This document shows positions 36,380 through 48,964 of a stretch of DNA of 64,000 bases, in pieces; position 1 is the first letter of the stretch; every line of letters starts with the position of its first letter. The translations under genes and the position numbers were made by a program. The notes under the pieces were generated by a model. That model saw only the letters and a program-made list of their open reading frames with translations. It was not told the origin of the DNA and did no database searches. Source of the DNA: Carnegiea gigantea (taxonomy: Eukaryota; Streptophyta; Magnoliopsida; Caryophyllales; Cactaceae); assembly GCA_029747015.1 (NCBI GenBank), contig JAKOGI010002287.1:59652-123651 (forward strand). The letters are read 5' to 3'.

Positions 36380-36830
36380 TACTTCCAGTAGGTAACCTCA
36401 GGCTCAGATTGCTCCTCAACTAGGTCCTCCTCCAGGTCTTCCTCTATCTGCTATTCCTCCTTCGGGTCCTCATCTACTAGAGGCTCCTCCTCGGGTTCCT
36501 CATCTTCTAGGGACTCTTCCTCAGGTTCCTCCTCGAGGTCTTCCTCTGGGTCTTTCTCTTCTACATGTTCTTCCTCATCTTAGCTGGGATCTTCTTTAGG
36601 GTCCTCCTCTTCCATAGGTTCTTCCTCACCCTCGCTAGGATTTTCCTCAGGGTCCTCCCCTTCCATAGGTTCTCCCTCATCCTCAATAGGTTCCTCCTCA
36701 GATATCTTATCCTTAGGGGGTGGGGTATCCTCCTGGCTAGCGGTGGGTGAAGGGGGTTGGTCATAGGGCCCTTCTCTCTTAAGCAATCCACCAACTCAGT
36801 CACACTCATTCCCATGAGTTGCCAGTCACA
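36380..36830 (-). pseudogene. Acidic repeat ORF remnant upstream of T1 gag
   Basis: The minus strand encodes a highly acidic, Pro-containing repetitive segment with units such as EEEPEEEPLEDE and EGEEEPMEEEDP, starting near 36815. DNA-level repeats of cctcctc-rich units underlie it. Two overlapping frames are open, and stops interrupt it near 36580 and below. It lies between the primer site and gag. I do not recognise a domain. Confidence 0.5.
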
Positions 36831-37304
36831 TCAACAACACCTCCCCCACGAGCGAACCTCCCGAGCCCTAGGGTGCAACTCGTCGACCCTGTATCGCCAC
36901 TTTGGGTCTCCCTTAAATGTCAAAAGGAGGAAGAAGGTTTGGTTCTCCTCGAGCCTCAGGCAGCTATTGGGTACGACCTTTAAATACCTAAGTATTATCC
37001 TCCCAACCTATCAGACATGCTCCCACATAACCAGACCAAGCCTCTTAACTAACCGCTCGTGAAGGCAATTGTCCCTCACACACTGACAGTTTTGGGTTCC
37101 CTCCATCCCTATACAGAGCAATTACATATAAGACATGTATCCATACAATAACATGTATTTATTTAATACTACATGCACATGCATGCAACCCCTACCCCTT
37201 ACTACATTCACCCTCCAAGTAGTCCTTAGGTCTACAAGTTTTAGTTTTTAATTTTTATTCCTGATTACATTCTTTTAGGCGAGCCTTTAGATCAGTTAAT
37301 CTGA

Positions 37305-37316
37305 GCTTTGATACCA
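37305..37316 (-). promoter_or_regulatory. T1 primer-binding site (tRNA-iMet)
   Basis: The minus strand reads TGGTATCAAAGC three bases inside the 5' LTR end, one base different from the initiator tRNA-Met complement TGGTATCAGAGC used by chromoviruses. Confidence 0.88.
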
Positions 37317-37319
37317 CTT

Positions 37320-39323
37320 TATTACACCTCGAATTTCTAATTCATTTCTTTATTACTAATCCTAACCAGCGTGCCAGCGAAAAAACCTAACTGGGGTGTT
37401 ACCGCCATATTTCCTTCTTGGAAATACCAGGTTGAGTATCAATTAAAGCTCTAATGCAACTATATCCTGAAATCAAAACATCAGTCTGAGTCTTCAATAG
37501 TATAACAAAGTCCAACCTGAATCACAATCCTTAAAACAAGTCCAAACATAAACTAAATGAACACTACTAAATTTGATTTCACGGCCTTGCACTAATTCGA
37601 GTTCCCATCCCCATGCTTGTGCAATTCATCTGAAAACAAAATATTTTACAAAAAGGAGATAAACTCAATGACAACCACCCCTAAAAGTTGAAACACACCA
37701 CAAATTCATTTCAAACCATTTTAGGGGTGGGGGAGATAATAGACCACATTTATGCATTTTTAGTAGAAGCATACAATCATACAAGTCTCTTTTATACATT
37801 TTCAGACTTTTAAGGGTGAGCGACTCCACTGGGTCTCATGGCCAGCGCTTGGGTTTAACACAGCTACTTAACCTTAACCTGACCAATTGTCAGCTGGATA
37901 GTTACCGCTTAACCATACCCTAGCTTACCCTCAGTATGGACGGTTACAGCTTAAACATACCCTGGCTTACTGCCCATATAGACAGTTACTGGTAACCTAG
38001 CCCACGTCCATCAAAAGGGCACATGGCCGCTCACATGCATACACTTTTCCCGGGGACGGCTAATGGTTTTCAATAACATCAACATAGCTCACAGTCTCAC
38101 CCAAAGAGCCATTTATTATACATCCATACTTACTCTTAAATTTCAAATCAACACGCACATTCCAACCTGACCCAGTTCGATCCCCAAAGAATTTCCACAA
38201 CATATATGTTTTTCCTTACAAACACACAATCAGTCCAAATGCCCAAACGTACACTGATATAGGAAGATAACTCAACACAAGCCACACGACTATTTCATTC
38301 CATGTTCAACCAGTAAAATCCATAATTCCACATATAACAAGAACATTCAAAGATAGCCCTTACCATTCTCATCAAACACATTCTTCAAATAACATCGGAG
38401 AAGGGTTAGGGTATGATTGTTACTAGGAAATCTGTAAAATTACAGGCTCGATTTCTTAGTTAGGCCTAATAATCAGCGCCTGGACCAAAACAGCGTCGAC
38501 ACTTAGTCCAAATCTTACGAACCACATCTGCAGCCCATCCCGCACTTAAAATAATTTTTCTACAAATTTTTAGACACTCTTAGAATTCCCAAATGTGGTT
38601 ATCCCAGTGTCTAGTGCAGGTCAGAAATTTAGCTTGACTTCCAGAAGTCATAACTAGATCTCCTAGCGTCGAAACCCTAAGTTCTTGCCCTTTCTAGAAA
38701 GGTCAGTGCGTCCTCTATAATTCCTTTGTTCAATGTTTCTCCCAAATCGGCCAAACACTAGGTCGAAAACCTCAAAGAACCTACGCTGTCACTGGCTGCC
38801 CAGAGCTGGGCAGTCTTTAGGAAATCGATCATAATGATTTCCTGGATTCAAAAACCATATTACTCAACATATTCTAACCTAGCTACCATCAAAATTTCAT
38901 GATTTTTAGGCTACTACACTATCGTGGGTTGATTTCTTAAGAACGGTTATGCTGAATCTCAAATCAGAGGTATTCTATCCACTATATCCCCAATCAAATG
39001 GCTTCTTTTGGTTCGGTTTTTCCACCATGACGGGTCGCCCATCTACCCACACCCGTACTCATGATTTCTAAGTCCCCTAACTGACCCAAATCAAGCCAAA
39101 GGTGAAAACTTCAATCAACAAAAAATAAAAATGTCGCTAAAGCTTACCTTGAGTCAATTTTTGAAAAGAAGATGATTCCCTCGTCGCCCACTCTAATTTT
39201 AAATCAAGCAAAGGAGGAGGGGGCGTGTGGTGGTGGCGGCTGAGAAACGGTGGCTATGTGGTGGTGCGCGGCGGTTGGGCAGTGGCGCATTAGGAGGGCA
39301 GTGGGGGGGAGAGAGATCACAGG

Positions 39324-39365
<42 letters not shown>

Positions 39366-39765
39366 ACGCGAGGGGGGGGAGAGAGAGAGAAAAAGCACGC
39401 AAGGGAGAGAGTGTGAGTGGGGGTGAGGGGTGGCCGGCCACTAGGAGGGGGGAAGAGAGAAGTTTGAGCGGGAGGGAATACTAGGTTAGGGTAAATTGGG
39501 AGGGAATGAAATACATTCAAAATTTAAAAAAAAAATATGAGAGGGAGAAAGGTGAATAAATTTTAAACAAAATAAGTTGTAAACAAAATAGAAGTAAAAA
39601 CCACAAAATCCTCTTTTTTTAAAAAAATAAAAGCAACCATATCATTTTGAAATAAATTGGCTTGACTTGAGTCACACACCCCTGTCGGTCCACACCAAAG
39701 GAAATAAATGGTCGGTCCATGTCAAAAATTTAAATTTCCCCGAAATGAATTTCCAAGGTTTTACA
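37320..39765 (-). repeat. T1 5' LTR
   Basis: 2446 bases, homologous over its whole length to 32049-34480, with scattered transitions and small indels. Contains a long (GA)n microsatellite at about 39320-39362. Open frames such as 39199-39441 are products of that microsatellite and were not called. Confidence 0.9.
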
Positions 39766-40051
39766 AAACTGTACAAAAGTAACCTCAGTTTACTGTAAAC
39801 TATTTAAGGACCCTCAGTTTTTAAAACTAAATATAAGGTAGCTTGTCTTTTGAGGTAACTAATAGAGAGGACCCTCAAAATCTTACTTGAACTATTTTCA
39901 AGACCTAGCAAATGTTCTAATTTGCAAAGCATGGCCACAACTTTTCTTATTCGTACATTTTGCCCAAATCCTTAAAAACTTACTTTCGAAAAATCTAAAT
40001 TTGTGTTTGTGATATTTTTTCCACTAATATAACTTGAAGCCCTCTTTCAAT

Positions 40052-40065
40052 TGGTATCACAGCCA
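40052..40065 (+). promoter_or_regulatory. Caulimovirid minus-strand primer-binding site (tRNA-iMet)
   Basis: TGGTATCACAGCCA matches 13 of 14 bases of the sequence complementary to plant initiator tRNA-Met that marks base 1 of caulimovirid genomes. It lies upstream of the coat-protein region and downstream of a leader-like stretch (39771-40051). Confidence 0.8.
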
Positions 40066-41147
40066 CATGACCAAAAATAATTAAGAGTATTAAGCTAATT
40101 AATGGCTAATTAAGCTAACTAATTGTGATTAATGCTTCAATCATCTCCTACTTGCCCTGGATCGAATTATTCACACATTGTACACTCACTGAAAGGCATT
40201 TTTGCATCAGCACCTCAATTAAACTATATAACTGATATAATTTTAGAATTAAAAGCTGAATGAGCTAAAATCAAGACTGAAGTCAAGGAGTTTAAGAAGC
40301 AAATATCTTTAACCACCTTTCTCCAGTTAACGAAGTTAGACATAGTGAAAAATCTACTTCCAGCATTAGTACTCTATTTCAACATAAAGATCCTTTCAAC
40401 AACCCAAAAAACAAGAATGTATTTCCTTTGTATGATATTAAAATTCAAAAAGAAGTAGGAGAAAACTCAAGCGAAAAATCAGCTGAAAAAGCAGAGAAGG
40501 AAGAAGATGATGGAGTACAAGCAGTATACTTTTGAAGAACAACATAATATGTTTAAGAAAGAACAAAATCCAGAAGAATTAAAAAAGATTATGGATGCAA
40601 TTAGTGATAAATATGACGTGTGATCTGATGATAATGAAGAGATTAATAATGTCCAACTAGAAGAAGAAATATATCAGCAGATGAACCTTATTAAACTAGA
40701 AGATTTGAATGTGTTACCTTTAGAAGAAGTCAGAAGAAAACTAGATAAAAAATATAGTAAAATAGCTGTTAAAGATGAGATTAATGAAATTGGAGAAGAA
40801 CCCGATTTAGGTGAGATAGAGACTAATCTAGTTAACAATGTTGTTTCTAAACCTGAAGAGTTTGGTGAACTTTCTAGAAGAAATACTCATTTTATAAGAC
40901 CTACGTACGTTCCAATAGGACATACAACTAATTTTTCCTTCAAGTTCATCCTAAGGAAGACTACAACCTTTGAAGAAGTTGACCTTTTACAATTAGTCAA
41001 ACGGGATATATCTTAAATATAGATGGAGTTCATAATAGAGAAGAAATATTTGAACATTGGAAAAGAGGTGTGAATAGTGCCTTAAACCTAAATACTATCT
41101 GGACTGCTGTAAATTTTCTAAACTATATTGAACATAGTTTCTTTGGC
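40066..41147 (+). pseudogene. Caulimovirid coat protein N-terminal part (copy B)
   Basis: Broken frames lead into a 111-codon open stretch (40681-41016) that is acidic and then contains RPTYVPIGHTTNFSF. The frame problem at 41014 is followed by a Trp/Asn-rich segment up to the S1 insertion at 41148 and resumes at 45517 (IADWCDSLN). An acidic N-terminus before a Lys-rich zinc-knuckle C-terminus is typical of caulimovirid coat proteins. Confidence 0.6.
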
Positions 41148-42344
41148 TGTAACACCCCCAGCCCCTAGGCCAGAAGCGTTATGCTTTTCTAACTTCTTAC
41201 TTAATTCCTGGGACAAAACGGGCAGAGTTTCCCATAAAAACTGACCATTTCCAGGCTAAAAGTCTTACAATAAGTCCCTGTAAATCAACAGAAGCGCAAA
41301 ACATTTAAAACATAGCTCAACGGCCACACGCCGGAATTCATAACTTAACGAGCCACTCGCTCGGAGTACACCAACCAGATTGATTCATGAATAAAGAAGA
41401 AATGGAAGATACAACTCAACGGTTAACAAAACCGGAGTATTAAGATTTACATCCCAAAACATAGCTAAATTAAACCAAGAAGACATCTAACTAACTTGAT
41501 GGTTGGCTCAGACGGCCATACAGAGCGACCTTTATACCATATGCATTACATGAACTAGAATAATCGTTTACAGACCTTTATAAACTAAGAGTACATTACA
41601 TGACTTCATTAAACACGTAAGATCCCTTCAAATGAGCACATACGATGCCTTGTAAGCAACAATAGGTTCCTTCTGGACTTATCTAACTCAACTTCTTCCT
41701 GTCAGAAAGAAAACCTGGGGAAAAGGGGAAAGAATAGTGGGATGAGCAACCACACGCTCAGTGAGTGTCCCCCAACCCCCTTAAAACCAAAACCGTTGCA
41801 GGCAATACTATCTTTACTAGTCACATATCACGTTTCCATACTTTACTATCATAATAGATATTCATAGAACCTTTATGGGAGGATCACTAAACATAAACTT
41901 CACTTCGACCACTCAATCATATTTCTAGGTTCCTCAACGATGGAGTTCTTTACTAGCAAGCAGTTAGGCACGTGAGTAAGCATCGAAGGCTAAGTATAAG
42001 GATCTTTTCTTTTCATAACATAACTTCCTAACACTCCATTTAAACTACACATGAACCCTCAATCATATGATGTGTATATAAGGTTATCCCTTTTCATAAT
42101 TACACTTTTCTTGGCATTTCATTCATATAATATACATATCACACACATAAACACATATCAAGCATTTAAGTACCTTTAAACATCATATTAAGCTATATGA
42201 CACCCTCGCATGCTATTCACATATCAACGTTCATTCTTTTAGGAAGAGACGCCTTCATTCATGGAATTTTTAACGTGCTATAACTTTCTTTCTCATCTCA
42301 TACACTTTAAATCAGACATATTTGCTATGGATAAGAATGATGCC

Positions 42345-42570
42345 ACATAAGATTAGAATCCACGTTCAACCATGCGTAAGAATCATTCATAAAGCATCCA
42401 TTGAAAGCTTTCTTTTAATACATGGGCTAAGAATCCACATTCAAACATGCTTGAGGATCATTTCATAACTCCATTCATTCAAAGCTTTCTTTTAATACAT
42501 GGGCTAAGAATCCACATTCAAACATGCTTGAGGATCATTTCATAACTCAATTCATTGAAAGCTTTCTTTC
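42345..42570. repeat. Three-unit tandem repeat in S1
   Basis: Units of about 75 bases containing gggctaagaatccac and gaaagctttctttt. The second and third are almost identical; the first is diverged. Confidence 0.85.
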
Positions 42571-43684
42571 TTTCGTTGAAAACGTTTTCTTAGTCTTCAA
42601 AGGAAGTTTCATTTCGTTTGGTCGTGTAACGACCCTTATAAGCTTTTCATACATCATTCCATATAGCCTTTTAGGCCCATAAAAAGAACTTCCTTACCTT
42701 TTTAATCGTTTAAAATGGCAAAGGGCCAATTGCTTTTCTTAACTTAGTACGAAAGTACTTCTGGCATAAGATCATTACAGGGTGCTAATTGGGTGAGAAC
42801 TATTCTCGACCCCATAGTGAGACCTAACGCTCACGCTTAAGCTCTTACTCCCGGGATGGCTACATATAACATATCGGACCATTACATTAGCCCTCGTCAG
42901 GGCCTCTAGGGTTTATCCGGACTTATCCCCTAGGGTAACATCATTCTTTTCATTCTTTTCATTCTTTTCATATGGTCCGAAGCACATTATCTTAGCCACT
43001 TTAAAGCGTATGGGCCATAACGGCTAATAATTTTGTTGTGTCTTTTGGTAAAATCATTTATCACATAACTCACACTTTTCTAAACCGTTTTAGGGATTCC
43101 TCTGTTCAAGCAGGTTCACTCCCAAATACTGTTTGTAATAGCGAAAATAGGCCATTGCTTGCTATTAATCATGGCTATTATTAGTTTGAAAACATGAGAA
43201 ACGTTCTTTATTAAATCACCACACTTTCACGCATAATGCATCTTAGACATAAAAGGGGGAAAGGGATTCACACGTTTTACATTCAAACACTTCATAATCA
43301 TTTCAACAACACAATGAGCCACACATGGCCTCGCAATCCACACGATTGCGGTCAATTCACAATCCAGTCTCCCTCCTCACTTGCACGTACCACAAGACCT
43401 CGAACGCTCATAATTCTTTCCTCAAACCATCCAACTACCAACTCGATTCATCGATTTATTAATCACAACATATTATCATATTAGCTTATGTAAAAGTGAG
43501 TAAGGTTTAGGCACTTACCTGAGCAACCAGCACCATTCAGTGGTGCGTTACAACAAGCGTACATATAGCCACATTTATCCATAAATCGACAACACTCTAT
43601 TCAGTAAATCAAACATAATTTGATTCTAAACATATACGATACATTTCGAAGTAACTTTCCTAAGCATGAATGTGCTAAAAAGGG

Positions 43685-44395
43685 TTCGAATGAAAGCTAA
43701 ACATATTTCAATAGCTTCGAATTTAATTCGTTTACATGCATTAGCTAGTTTAACTCGAATCGAAGCTAAACACGTTTATATAACTTCGAGATTAATTCCT
43801 TTAACATGCATTAGCTAATCCACTTGATTCGAAGCTAAACACATTTCATTAACCTCAAAATTAGCTCATTTGCACGCATCGGTTAATCAATTCGAATGGA
43901 AGCTAAACACGTTAAAAGGACTTCGATTTTAATCCTTATTCATATATTAGCTAAATAACTTGAATAGAAGCTAAGCACATTAACGCAACTTCGATTTTAA
44001 TTCTTTTTCATACATTAACTCATTAACTTGAATCAATGCTAAACACGTTAAACTAACTTCGTTTTTAATCCTTTTTCATGCATCAATTAATTAACTTGAA
44101 TCGATGCTAAACACGTTAAACTAACTTCGTTTTTAATCCTTTTTTGTGCATCAACTAATTAACTTGAATCGATGCTAAACACGTTAAATTAACTTCGAAT
44201 TAACATCTCAAGTATGAATTACATTCATTGTTTCGAATCGACGCTAAACACATTTAAATTACTTCGAATTAACATCTCAAGCATGAATTACATTCATTGT
44301 TTCGAATCGACGCTAAAGACATTTAAATTACTTCGAATTAACAATTCAGGCATGATTTACGTTTATTGGTTCGAATTGAAGCTAAACGCACATAA
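43685..44395. repeat. About eleven-unit tandem repeat in S1
   Basis: The motif gaagctaaacacg, with variants gatgctaaacac and gacgctaaacac, recurs about every 65-72 bases, each time followed by a ttcgaatt or ttcgttttt block and catgcat. Later units share sub-family variants, indicating stepwise local amplification inside the LTR. Confidence 0.88.
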
Positions 44396-45511
44396 TTCGC
44401 ATCAATTTACAATCTTAGGCACAAAATCAACCCAATGAGTCGAAGCTAACATGAATAACTCATTTCTTGACATTTTCTAACGATTTTCACAAACCCTAAC
44501 TTGACATGCAACGTTAATCTGTTGAAAGTTGATTTCGAAAATAGTAATAGCTTAGGAGGCGAGAACACCCACCTCAATTCCACGCTAGAGGACTCGTTCT
44601 GAGCGCTTTCAAGCCCGATTTGGATACTAAGAAGCCTCAATCCTCGGTCCACACGGTCCTAAAATCGCACCCACTTACTGCGGTCGAAACCCTAGCCCGA
44701 CATGGAACCGGATCAGCATCCCGTAGACCCGGTCCTGCTGCTGTTTGTGGCAGTTTCGGCCTGTCGTGGTGGTCGCCGGAACGACGCCAACCGAAGAACC
44801 CCGCCGCCGTCAATGGCCCGGTCACAACCCACTCTTCTCTCTCTCGCTCGAATTCTCTTCTCCTCTCGCTGTGGCGTCTCGAGGGTCGGCCGATGCCTGA
44901 CTTGCCGGTGCCCCGACGTCGACCTCGGCCCTAGCTCGCCGGCCGGCGGCCTTCCTCTCTCTCTTTCTCTCTCTGCCGTGGGGTCGTGGTCGGGGTGGGG
45001 GTGCCGTGAAGAGCCTCAAGAACCCCCCCTTCGCGTTTCTCTGCCCAGTGGAAGAAGGGGCTTCGGCCCCTTATGTTCTTTTTTTTTTTTTTTGGTTGAT
45101 TCGGTTAATAACTCAATCAACTAAAACTGCTAGTCCAATCTCAAATGTCTTGTTCTAAACTCAAATCGATACATAACCCTTCATCAATTATTCAAACCCA
45201 AATACGTCGAAGTTCGATTTAATAAACCTCGAAACTAATTCCAAGGTTAACAACCTACTCGCATTCGGGAAACGACTAAATAAATCGAATAACGACTAAA
45301 TTAAACTATCGGTATAATTTGAAGGCGCAAATAGCACGAATTAACTTTAAAATCAATAATAGCAATAATAAACCCCTTTTTTTGATAAAATTATCGCTCC
45401 CAAAAGCACATCGACAATAATTTAACTCATATAGTTGCTAAAAATATGAATTTATAACGTAAAAAGGTAATACAGTTAGCTTAATGAAAAACAAAGAATG
45501 CGGGTCTTACA

Positions 45512-45606
45512 TTGGCACTATAGCGGACTGGTGTGATTCATTAAATAAAGATGATAAAAACACATTAAGAATGATGGAAACACTGACTGCAATGTTTAAG
45601 AATTTA
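45512..45606 (+). pseudogene. Caulimovirid coat protein segment between S1 and R1
   Basis: A 95-base viral fragment, open for about 28 codons after the TSD (IADWCDSLNKDDKNTLRMME). It separates two independent LTR-element insertions in the same viral gene. Confidence 0.7.
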
Positions 45607-46663
45607 TGATGCGGAGCAAACCATGAAGCCTAACCTCTTAATCAATATCAAGGTTTGGATTCAACTTGGTTAGTCACCTACGACGGTGGTACCCGGGCAC
45701 TTGGCTCTCCTAAGTCCTTGTTGGTTTGGGAGCCTTGAGGGACCCAAAGTAAGCTTAGAAAAGGTGGCATGGCACTTAGTGGCCTAAATAAGGAGCCTAG
45801 GTATTTTATCTCCAGGTCACTCTATTTTATTTTACTTCCTTGTTCTAGGCAGAACATATGGCCTGACTTCTAGCTCATTTTCGGCTGGGTAAATAGGATC
45901 TATTTTGGAGAAATTTTGCATAAATGGATAGCCCTGGATGTTTATTTTCCAACAAGGCCAAGAACATCATCAAATCCCAAGAATCGAGCAAGTTATAGGG
46001 TTTTAACCAAGCCATGGTCCGTGCAAGGTCTAGAGGTGCATGTTTTTACCCAATAATTTATTTAGGTCATCAAATGAGAGAATTAAGGGTCCAAACTTGG
46101 TGGGAAGCTGATAGACTCTTCTAGGAGACTTCCATAAAAATTCCATCTTAATCTTCCCCATTTGGATAGGTGAATGACATCACCAATAAGAAGGAATGTG
46201 CGACCAAATTTCAGCACACCATTATCCCCTAATGATCCCCCTATAATTGTATAATTAGCTTGAATTTCATTGGGACAAAATCCTTGTAATGCCATTGGCT
46301 AGTAATAAGCTTAGGGGAGGGGTTGTCTTACTACTTAATTCCTCATTTCTTGTATTACATTCAGCTTTGATGAATATGAATGAAAGAAAAGGCTAGAAGC
46401 CCTTTTCTCTCTCAAAAATCTCTTAATCTTTATGTCTTTTAGAGTGGTAATTTAGAGTCTTCCCTTTATATTACTCCTTGATGTTTAGCCTTTATGGGAT
46501 TAATTGGTGGATTACTTATCTTGGTGTTTTTTAAGAATCAAAAGAATTTCCTTTTGATTTGGGGTTTCCTCCATTTGGGTTATTCTAGAGGTGTTCATCT
46601 TATTAGGTCTTCGTTTAGATGATTAAATCTTTATTTGGCCAAGTGGACTTCTAATCTGCTTCA
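45607..46663 (+). repeat. R1 5' LTR
   Basis: 1057 bases. About four transitions in its first 50 bases relative to the 3' LTR, and similar scatter throughout, indicate substantial age. Followed by ttgtatcaaagc (46666-46677), a degraded tRNA-iMet primer site. Confidence 0.92.
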
Positions 46664-46677
46664 ATTTGTATCAAAGC

Positions 46678-47201
46678 ACAAGGATCCTTCAAGGGTAAGC
46701 ATCAAATCCTCACACTTTGTGATTGGAATTTGTTGTTTGAGTTCTTTCCTTGTTATTTTGAGATTTGGATACTTTCTACTCCACCTTATTCTCTTATTCT
46801 CCTCAAGGAGCCAAACACTCTTACATGCTTCCTTTTCACTCTAAAACCCTAAAAGCCACATTTGATTTCTCCACAAAAACGCCTCTTTTAGTCTACAAAG
46901 AACCACCAAAATAGCCTAAACACAATCCCCAACCAAAACACAACGCAAAAACTTCACAAAAAAAGCCGAAACACTCGCGCCGCACCAACTAGAATTTTGG
47001 CATGGCCTAACCGTGCCCCCTGGCACGACCATGCCACTCTTTGCCCCGAAAATTTTTTTCCAGTTTTTTGGCATGGCTACCCCTTGCTGTGTAGTACGAC
47101 CGTCCCCTCCCCCCCAATTTTAGCCTGTGCTTTCTCTGGCATGACCACGCCACCTTTTCTCAAACCCTTAACCTTCTTCCTTCTCTTATCTACCTTCAGC
47201 A
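46678..47201 (+). other. R1 leader
   Basis: Untranslated leader between primer site and gag ATG. It contains repeated ggcatggc / ggcacgaccatgcc motifs at about 46998-47150, which also appear near 61410-61480. No gene is seen. Confidence 0.65.
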
Positions 47202-48185
47202 ATGTCCAATGATGCGGAACCTTCTCAACCTAGAGGCGTCTCTCTAAAGTTAGCCCATGAAATGAGGAGAGACAAGGCCATAATCGATCTTGAAGAACAA
47301 ATGAGAAAACTCACCATGGAGTTAGAGCGAGTTAAGGGATCCGAACGACGAGTTCTCCGACCTAGGGAGCTTGATGTCACCCCATTGACATTGCCTACTC
47401 TTCTTCTCATGAGGACCATACAGGTAGAGGTAATTAGGGTAGAGGTCATCCTAGAGATGATCTTAGCGACCTCAAAGTTGAGGCACTGGAGTTTGATGGC
47501 AACCTCAAATCGAAAAACTGCATTAATTGGGTGCAAGCTATTGAGAGGATCATTGAACTCAAGGAGTACAATGATGAAAAGTCCTTCAAGTTGGTCATTC
47601 TCACGTTAAAGGGGTATGCCTCCTTGTGGTATGAGACCTTGAAGAAAAATAGAGAAAGGGAAACTAAGTCTAAGATCAAGACTTGTTCTAAGCTCAAGAA
47701 ACACATGGAGAAGAGGTTCTTACCTCCCTCATGCAAGTAAGAGCTCTATCTCAAGATTACCACCCTTAGCCAAGAGAATCGCCGGGTGGAGGAATACATT
47801 CGAGAATTTGAGTAACTCCATATGAGAGTTGGCTTGAATGAAGACAATGAGCTTACTATTGCTAGGTTCATTAAAGGACTTTCTCCTAGCATAGCTCACA
47901 AGGTAGAACTATAACCCTACTTGTCCTTCAATGACATTTGCTACCTAGCCATCAAGATCAAGAAACAACTTAAGGGTCAAAAGCCCTTCACAACTCCTTC
48001 CCCTCATCAACCCTAAAGCACACCTAAGAGTTTCCCTTCCTACAGCAAGGGTGACACTACCCCTACACCCATCAAGGCCATTAATAAGGGTAAAGGAATT
48101 GCTAGTGAACCTCTTAGGAGGTTGGAAGGAAAGAAGTACATCAAATGTCATGGTTATGGACACCTCTAAGCGAATTGTCTCAATC
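47202..48185 (+). pseudogene. R1 gag
   Basis: Starts MSNDAEPSQPRGVSLKL, then a charged coiled-coil-like stretch (DKAIIDLEEQMRKLTMELER). After a frame change the capsid core is seen as LTLKGYASLWYETLKK and KKHMEKRFLPPS; a stop (TAA 47738-47740) and another frame change precede VEEYIREFE. The zinc knuckle near 48133-48180 reads YIKCHGYGHL-stop-ANC: its first Cys is replaced by Tyr and a stop lies inside it. It is non-functional. Confidence 0.85.
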
Positions 48186-48964
48186 AAAGGACCCTCTGTG
48201 AAAGAGATCCAAGCTCTAGAAGAAGAAACTAGTGAAGAAGAGTTTGATGAGGAAGATCACACCTTAGTCACTCTGAATGTTGGAGAGCTATTGATGATCC
48301 GAAGAGCTCTCCATGCTAAAGAAGTTCCCCTTGAACCTACTCAAAGGGATCAAATCTTTCATACTCGATGTACCATTGGAGGCAAAATGTGTAAACTTAT
48401 TATTGATGGAGGTAGTTGCACTAATGTGGCTTCTATAACTCTTATTGACAAGTTTCAAGTTCCCACCAAGGTGCACCCACTCCTTATACTCTTCAATTGC
48501 TCAAGCAAGGAAGCAAGGTAACCATTTCTAAATAAGCTCTTATCTTTTTTTTGATTGGTCCTTATTGTGGTGAGGTCCTTTGTGATGTTCTTCCTATTGA
48601 TGTTTGTCATATATTGCTTGGTCAACCTTGGTTATTTGACAATCATGTGAAGCATGATGGGCATGCCAAGACCTATGCCCTTAAGTTCAAGGGACGTAAC
48701 CTCACTTCGACCCCTTTACCACCACCCAAACCTCTCAAAATTAAATCGGGGAAGGGAAGTGAGAAAAGCCTCTTCATGAGTGAGACACAGATGGAGAAAT
48801 CCATTAGTAAGAGCAAGACTTTATTTGCCGTACTTATGGTTGAATCAAACACAAGTACGAAAGTGAAGCCCTTACACCCTTTTGCTCAATCACACTTGAG
48901 AGTGTTTGAGGATGTTTTTTCCCAACGATCTATCACCGGAGCTCCCTCCTATAAAAGGAATTGA
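48186..48964 (+). pseudogene. R1 aspartic protease
   Basis: Motif LIIDGGSCTNVAS near 48400-48430 corresponds to the catalytic D-S/T-G loop, here D-G-G. The second conserved turn, ILLGQPWLFDNHVKHDG, follows at about 48610-48660. The frame is broken between 48521 and 48551. It separates gag from RT in the normal gypsy order. Confidence 0.82.

Larger units (their letters stand above)
32049..39765 (-). mobile_element. T1: gag-only Ty3/gypsy (chromovirus-like) element
   Basis: A complete LTR element on the minus strand: 5' LTR 37320-39765, tRNA-iMet primer site 37305-37316, acidic leader ORF, gag, purine-rich tract and 3' LTR 32049-34480. Perfect 5-bp TSDs AAACT lie at 32044-32048 and 39766-39770. 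The internal region is only 2839 bases and contains no protease, RT, RNase H or integrase. The minus-strand phrase cgaggacgaaactttctt before the 3' LTR is typical of full-length plant chromoviruses, so T1 looks like a deletion derivative mobilised in trans. It inserted at the G2/copy B boundary. Confidence 0.92.
41148..45511 (-). mobile_element. S1: 4.36-kb solo LTR of a Ty3/gypsy element
   Basis: Begins TGTAACACCCCC and ends GGGTCTTACA on the plus strand, flanked by the perfect TSD TTGGC at 41143-41147 and 45512-45516. The flanking viral frame continues across. No gag or pol and no second LTR are present, so it is a single LTR left by recombination. GGGGGTGTTACA is the usual 3' end of chromovirus LTRs, which suggests minus orientation. 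It contains two internal tandem arrays and a GC-rich, pyrimidine-rich patch (44640-45060) that produces spurious open frames. Confidence 0.88.

Noticed and set aside
39199..39520. Ser/Leu-rich minus-strand and Glu/Arg-rich plus-strand frames
   Set aside because: They are translations of the (GA)n microsatellite in the T1 LTR; the same occurs at 34000-34160 and 59165-59455.
43685..44395. Regularly spaced repeats resembling an array
   Set aside because: Units are contiguous and diverged without unique spacers, in a plant LTR; not CRISPR.
44620..45124. GC-rich open frames in S1, up to 140 codons
   Set aside because: Several overlapping frames on both strands, no motif, inside a solo LTR; base composition explains the openness.
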